In this document: one piece after another, positions 39,554-42,227 of the stretch
Layout: each line of letters opens with the position of its first letter
How positions within the stretch are numbered: the first letter of the stretch is position 1
Source of the DNA: Sphingomonas sp.
GTDB lineage: Bacteria > Pseudomonadota > Alphaproteobacteria > Sphingomonadales > Sphingomonadaceae
Reading direction: 5' to 3'
Length of the DNA stretch: 42,227 nt
NCBI GenBank assembly: GCA_013001055.1
Contig: JABDNH010000020.1
Span: 1 to 42,227, forward strand
Notes under the pieces: generated by a model
Database searches by the model: none
The model's input: only the letters and a program-made list of their open reading frames with translations
Told to the model about the DNA's origin: nothing
Position numbers and translations under genes: made by a program

Positions 39554-40522
39554 ATGGAAATCATTCGCGACGACCAGATCGATCCCGCCCCCCTTGCGGG
39601 CAAGCGCATCGCGATCATCGGTTACGGCAACCAGGGCCGCGCACAGGCGCTCAACCTAGCTGACGGCGGCCACGATATAGTGATCGGCCTGCGCGAAGGT
39701 AGCGCCAGCGCGGCAAGGGTCGAAGCCGATGGCTTGCATCACGCGCTGCCACGCGATGCCGTGGAAGGCGCAGCGCTTACCATGATGCTGTTGCCAGACG
39801 AGGTCATGACGGGCGCCTACGGCATGATCGAGGAGGCTTTGACGCACGGAAGCGCGCTCGGTTTCAGTCATGGCCTCGCCGTCCATTTCGGCTTCATCAG
39901 GCCACGCGACGACCTCGATGTCGTCATGGTCGCGCCAAAGGGACCGGGTACCGCGCTTCGCCAGCTTTTCACCGAAGGCAAGGGAATGGTCGGCTTGTGG
40001 GCGGTCGAACAGGATGCCACGGGCCACGCGGCGGACATTGCGCTCGCTTATGGGCAGGCGATCGGGTGCGCGCGTGCGGGCCTGATTGCCAGCAAATTCG
40101 CCGAAGAATGCGAAGCCGATCTTTTCAACGAACAGGCCGTCGTCTGGGGCGGTGTTCCGGCTTTGCTGGAAGCCGGGTTTGAAACTTTGGTCGACGCCGG
40201 TTATTCGGAAGAACTTGCGCTATTTGAATGCGTTAGCGAGCTAAAGTTGCTCGCCGATCTCATCGAGGCACGCGGCATAGCGGGGATGCGCGAAGCGATC
40301 AGTAACACCGCTGAGCTCGGCGCGGTGCTGGGCGGCCCCAAGATGGTCGACGACACGGTGCGTCAGAGGATGCGCGACATATTGGAGCATGTCCGCAGCG
40401 GCGAATTTGCCGAGGCACTGAAGCGCGAAGAAGCCGAAGCCTACCCGCTCCTCCGGAAGGCCCGCGCCGCAGCACGCGCTTCAAAGGTAGAAACGGTCCG
40501 CCAAAGGATCGCGAAACTTTAG
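39554..40522 (+). CDS. ilvC: Ketol-acid reductoisomerase (divergent)
   Basis: 322 residues, branched-chain amino acid synthesis enzyme converting acetolactate. NADPH loop GYGNQG at 23-28, GLREGSAS at 45-52, H106, K129 (APKGPG), D189 and E193 (EADLFNEQ), and E225 and E229 (FECVSELK) are all present, and S250 begins the SNTAE motif. It is shorter at the C-terminus and more divergent than the usual alphaproteobacterial KARI (about 339 residues). The acetolactate synthase genes ilvB and ilvN are not between miaA and ilvC. It overlaps the next gene on the other strand by 4 nt. Confidence 0.9.
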   Translation: MEIIRDDQIDPAPLAGKRIAIIGYGNQGRAQALNLADGGHDIVIGLREGSASAARVEADGLHHALPRDAVEGAALTMMLLPDEVMTGAYGMIEEALTHGSALGFSHGLAVHFGFIRPRDDLDVVMVAPKGPGTALRQLFTEGKGMVGLWAVEQDATGHAADIALAYGQAIGCARAGLIASKFAEECEADLFNEQAVVWGGVPALLEAGFETLVDAGYSEELALFECVSELKLLADLIEARGIAGMREAISNTAELGAVLGGPKMVDDTVRQRMRDILEHVRSGEFAEALKREEAEAYPLLRKARAAARASKVETVRQRIAKL

Positions 40523-40686
40523 CCAATCTCCTCGGGCCGCAGGACGGTACGCCCTCCGGTTGCCGCACGCTCTGCGTAAGCGCGTTGCATCAGCTTGTGA
40601 ATCTCGACCACGGCCGGATTTTCCGCAGCCTCGGCGCGGCGCAATTCCTGCATCGCGCGCCGGGCATAATAGCGCCGGTCACTCAT
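40519..40686 (-). CDS. Small basic hypothetical protein, 55 residues
   Basis: MSDRRYYARRAMQEL begins it; the rest is helix-forming and rich in Arg, Ala and Glu. AGGGG lies six bases before the ATG at 40686, and an ATG two codons upstream (40692) is a weaker choice. Its stop interlocks with the ilvC stop (TTAG). It resembles small unnamed sphingomonad proteins starting with a YY/YF-x-x-R motif. No function is known. It was recovered by reading the minus strand between ilvC and the BLUF-fold gene. Confidence 0.65.
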   Translation of the reverse strand: MSDRRYYARRAMQELRRAEAAENPAVVEIHKLMQRAYAERAATGGRTVLRPEEIG

Positions 40687-40752
40687 CGTCATCCCCTATG
40701 CTCTCATTGATGACCGTTACGTCATAGCATCGATTGGCGAGTCGCGGAATGA

Positions 40753-41157
40753 TCAAGCGGCGGCGAGGAATGAAGAGTATTGCCGGAGCGGTTTGTAGAT
40801 CGAGGCATGCGCCTTCACGTTGCGCAGTTCGCGTGCCATCTGCGCCAGGCTCATCATCGATCCCAGCGGCGCAATCTGGTCGTAATCGAGGGGTTTTCCC
40901 GGAAACAGGCGAACGTCCGTCTCACGCTTTCCCAGCATCACGATCGCGAGATGCCTTCTGTCTCGACAGATCCGCCGGAAGGTCGCGGTGACTTCTTCGC
41001 AATCGCCTTCGATTATCTCGGCGAAACGGTTCCCGCCCACGATCACCGACCCTGTGATCCCCGTTTCAGTGTTATAATCGCGGCAACGCGCGACGAGATC
41101 GTCGATCGCTGCTCCATCCATGGGCTCGGCCATGATGGAACTGAACGCGAGTCGCAG
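40753..41157 (-). CDS. BLUF-fold protein lacking photoactive residues
   Basis: 134 residues with one BLUF-like domain. Anchors of the fold are IDDLVARCRDYN, GITGSVIVGGNRF and EIIEGD. Aligned by spacing with AppA (Y21, N45, Q63): ours are F6, N30 and E48, at the same 24- and 18-residue distances. So flavin-contacting Asn is kept but the photocycle Tyr and Gln are changed to Phe and Glu. The Trp/Met strand end is also missing (FPGKPLDYD). It probably binds flavin or another ligand without photocycle, or has lost flavin. GGGGAGGGG precedes ATG 41157. It is the same strand as mutL, 81 bp downstream. Confidence 0.82.
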   Translation of the reverse strand: MRLAFSSIMAEPMDGAAIDDLVARCRDYNTETGITGSVIVGGNRFAEIIEGDCEEVTATFRRICRDRRHLAIVMLGKRETDVRLFPGKPLDYDQIAPLGSMMSLAQMARELRNVKAHASIYKPLRQYSSFLAAA

Positions 41158-41238
41158 CATAATCCCCTCCCCAGTCAGGTCGAGGCGCTCTCGCACCGAT
41201 GCCCCTAAGAGAAAAACACCATCGCGTCCGAAACGGTA

Positions 41239-42227
41239 CTACTTGCGTCCGAACAGTTTCTCGATATCGCCGTGGGCAAGCTTGACCCACGTCGGTCTGC
41301 CATGATTGCACTGGCCCGAATGCGGGGTGGCTTCCATTTCGCGAAGCAGCGCATTCATTTCGTGCACTGACAAGATACGCCCCGCGCGCACCGAGCCGTG
41401 GCACGCCATGGTTCCGGCCACGAGGTCGATCCGGTCGCGCAAAGTCACGGTTGACCCGAGTTCGGCAAGTTCGGCGGCGATATCGGCGAGCAACTGAGGC
41501 GCTTTGACCTTCTGGCCCAGCGGCGCAGGGGTGGCGCGTACCAGCATGGCGCCCGGACCGAAGCGCTCGATCTCCAGCCCAAGCTGCGCGAGTTCATCCG
41601 CGGCCTCCTCGAGACGTTCGCAATCGGTCTCGTCCAGCTCGACTGTTTCTGGAATGAGCAGCGGCTGGCGCTTGATTTCCTCCCCCTCACGCGCGGCCCG
41701 CATGCGTTCGAGCACCAGTCGCTCATGCGCGGCATGCTGGTCGACGATAACCAGGCCGTCTTCCGCTTCTGCGACGATATAGGTCGCGGCCACCTGGCCG
41801 CGCGCGGCGCCGAGGGGAAATTTCGCGACTTCGGGTGGCGGCGCATCGGCAATCTCGGCGCGCGCCTGCGGCGGCGCGGCAAATGCGGCGCGTGTTTCCC
41901 ATACGCTGGGCTGGCCGGGATGCGCCGCAAGGTCGTCCGGCCGTGCATAAGCTGCCGCCTCGACCGGCCCCGCAGGATTGGGCGACGGTGGCGCTCCCAC
42001 CGGTTCCACCTGCCAAGCCGCCGGCTGCGCCAATTGCTCGCGACTGGCAGACAGATGGCCCGCTTCTTCCAAGGCTCGTCGGATCCCGCCCACAATCAGC
42101 CCGCGTACGCCCTGCGCGTCTCGAAAGCGCACTTCGGTTTTCGCCGGATGGACGTTGATATCGATTTCGTGCGTCGGAAGATCGAGGAAAAGCGCTGCGA
42201 TGGGGTGGCGATCGCGCGCCAGGAGAT
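41239..42227 (-). CDS. mutL: DNA mismatch repair protein MutL, N-terminus outside window
   Basis: About 329 C-terminal residues on the minus strand; the gene starts beyond the right edge. It shows the end of the GHKL domain (EIDINVHPAKTEVRF), a Pro/Ala linker, and the C-terminal dimerisation part. That part has the endonuclease motif D-Q-H-A-A-H-E-R-L-V-L-E, ACHGSVRAG and GQCNHGRPT (the zinc-site CPHGRP-like motif). This is the form of MutL that nicks DNA in organisms without MutH. Confidence 0.95.
   Translation of the reverse strand, partial: LLARDRHPIAALFLDLPTHEIDINVHPAKTEVRFRDAQGVRGLIVGGIRRALEEAGHLSASREQLAQPAAWQVEPVGAPPSPNPAGPVEAAAYARPDDLAAHPGQPSVWETRAAFAAPPQARAEIADAPPPEVAKFPLGAARGQVAATYIVAEAEDGLVIVDQHAAHERLVLERMRAAREGEEIKRQPLLIPETVELDETDCERLEEAADELAQLGLEIERFGPGAMLVRATPAPLGQKVKAPQLLADIAAELAELGSTVTLRDRIDLVAGTMACHGSVRAGRILSVHEMNALLREMEATPHSGQCNHGRPTWVKLAHGDIEKLFGRK

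Noticed and set aside
39554-40522. ilvC as a pseudogene
   Set aside because: It is divergent and short but K129, D189, E193, E225, E229, S250 and the NADPH loop are all present in an open frame.

Overview
The window looks like chromosomal DNA from a GC-rich alphaproteobacterium, most likely of the order Sphingomonadales. Supporting signs are the family-level look of the proteins, the order tig / clpP / clpX / lon / hup, a ccmCDEFGHI cluster, a gatCAB operon, a MutL carrying the endonuclease motif DQHA(X)2E(X)4E, and a likely EcfG-type stress promoter. The order is inferred from protein style only; no search was possible.

Layout. (1) Bases 1-4157 are an accessory margin: a membrane protein behind an EcfG-like promoter, a broken endonuclease/exonuclease/phosphatase gene, a membrane protein with paired histidines, and a small NAD(P)-binding reductase. 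This margin abuts a tRNA-Met(CAT) gene whose 3' 40 bases are repeated exactly 800 bp away, the signature of an integration site. (2) 4386-12534: a DUF3775 gene, a 2H phosphoesterase, alanine dehydrogenase, then a cytochrome c maturation operon (ccmC-D-E-F-G-H-I) in which every junction overlaps by 4 nt, preceded by a leucine-type dehydrogenase and tRNA-His. (3) 12535-22566: a Crp/Fnr regulator, tRNA-Val, and a proteostasis block on the minus strand: tig, a GT2 glycosyltransferase, clpP, a membrane J-domain protein, clpX, a CPBP-type protein, lon, hup. (4) 22679-30251: one long minus-strand run, gatC-gatA-gatB, a PafA/NPP-like phosphatase lipoprotein, then a tightly coupled lipoprotein / M48 protease / lipoprotein set. 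(5) 30330-32895: DUF3089 hydrolase, ruvX, pyrB. (6) 32902-37777: a ParA-type ATPase, a 505-residue acidic protein ending in a ribbon-helix-helix-like domain, and two SPOR-domain proteins. (7) 37774-42227: serB, miaA, ilvC, a 55-residue small protein, a BLUF-fold protein lacking its photoactive residues, and the 3' part of mutL, which runs off the right edge.

Best candidates for something undescribed are the ParA / acidic-RHH / SPOR cluster (32902-37777), which resembles a ParA-driven positioning system linked to division-site peptidoglycan, and the BLUF-fold protein with Tyr to Phe and Gln to Glu changes at the photocycle positions. Other unusual points are a terminator for one gene built inside the 3' coding end of pyrB, a 75-residue histone H1-like tail on trigger factor, the tRNA-Met duplication, and a serB gene that starts with TTG inside the start region of divergent miaA.
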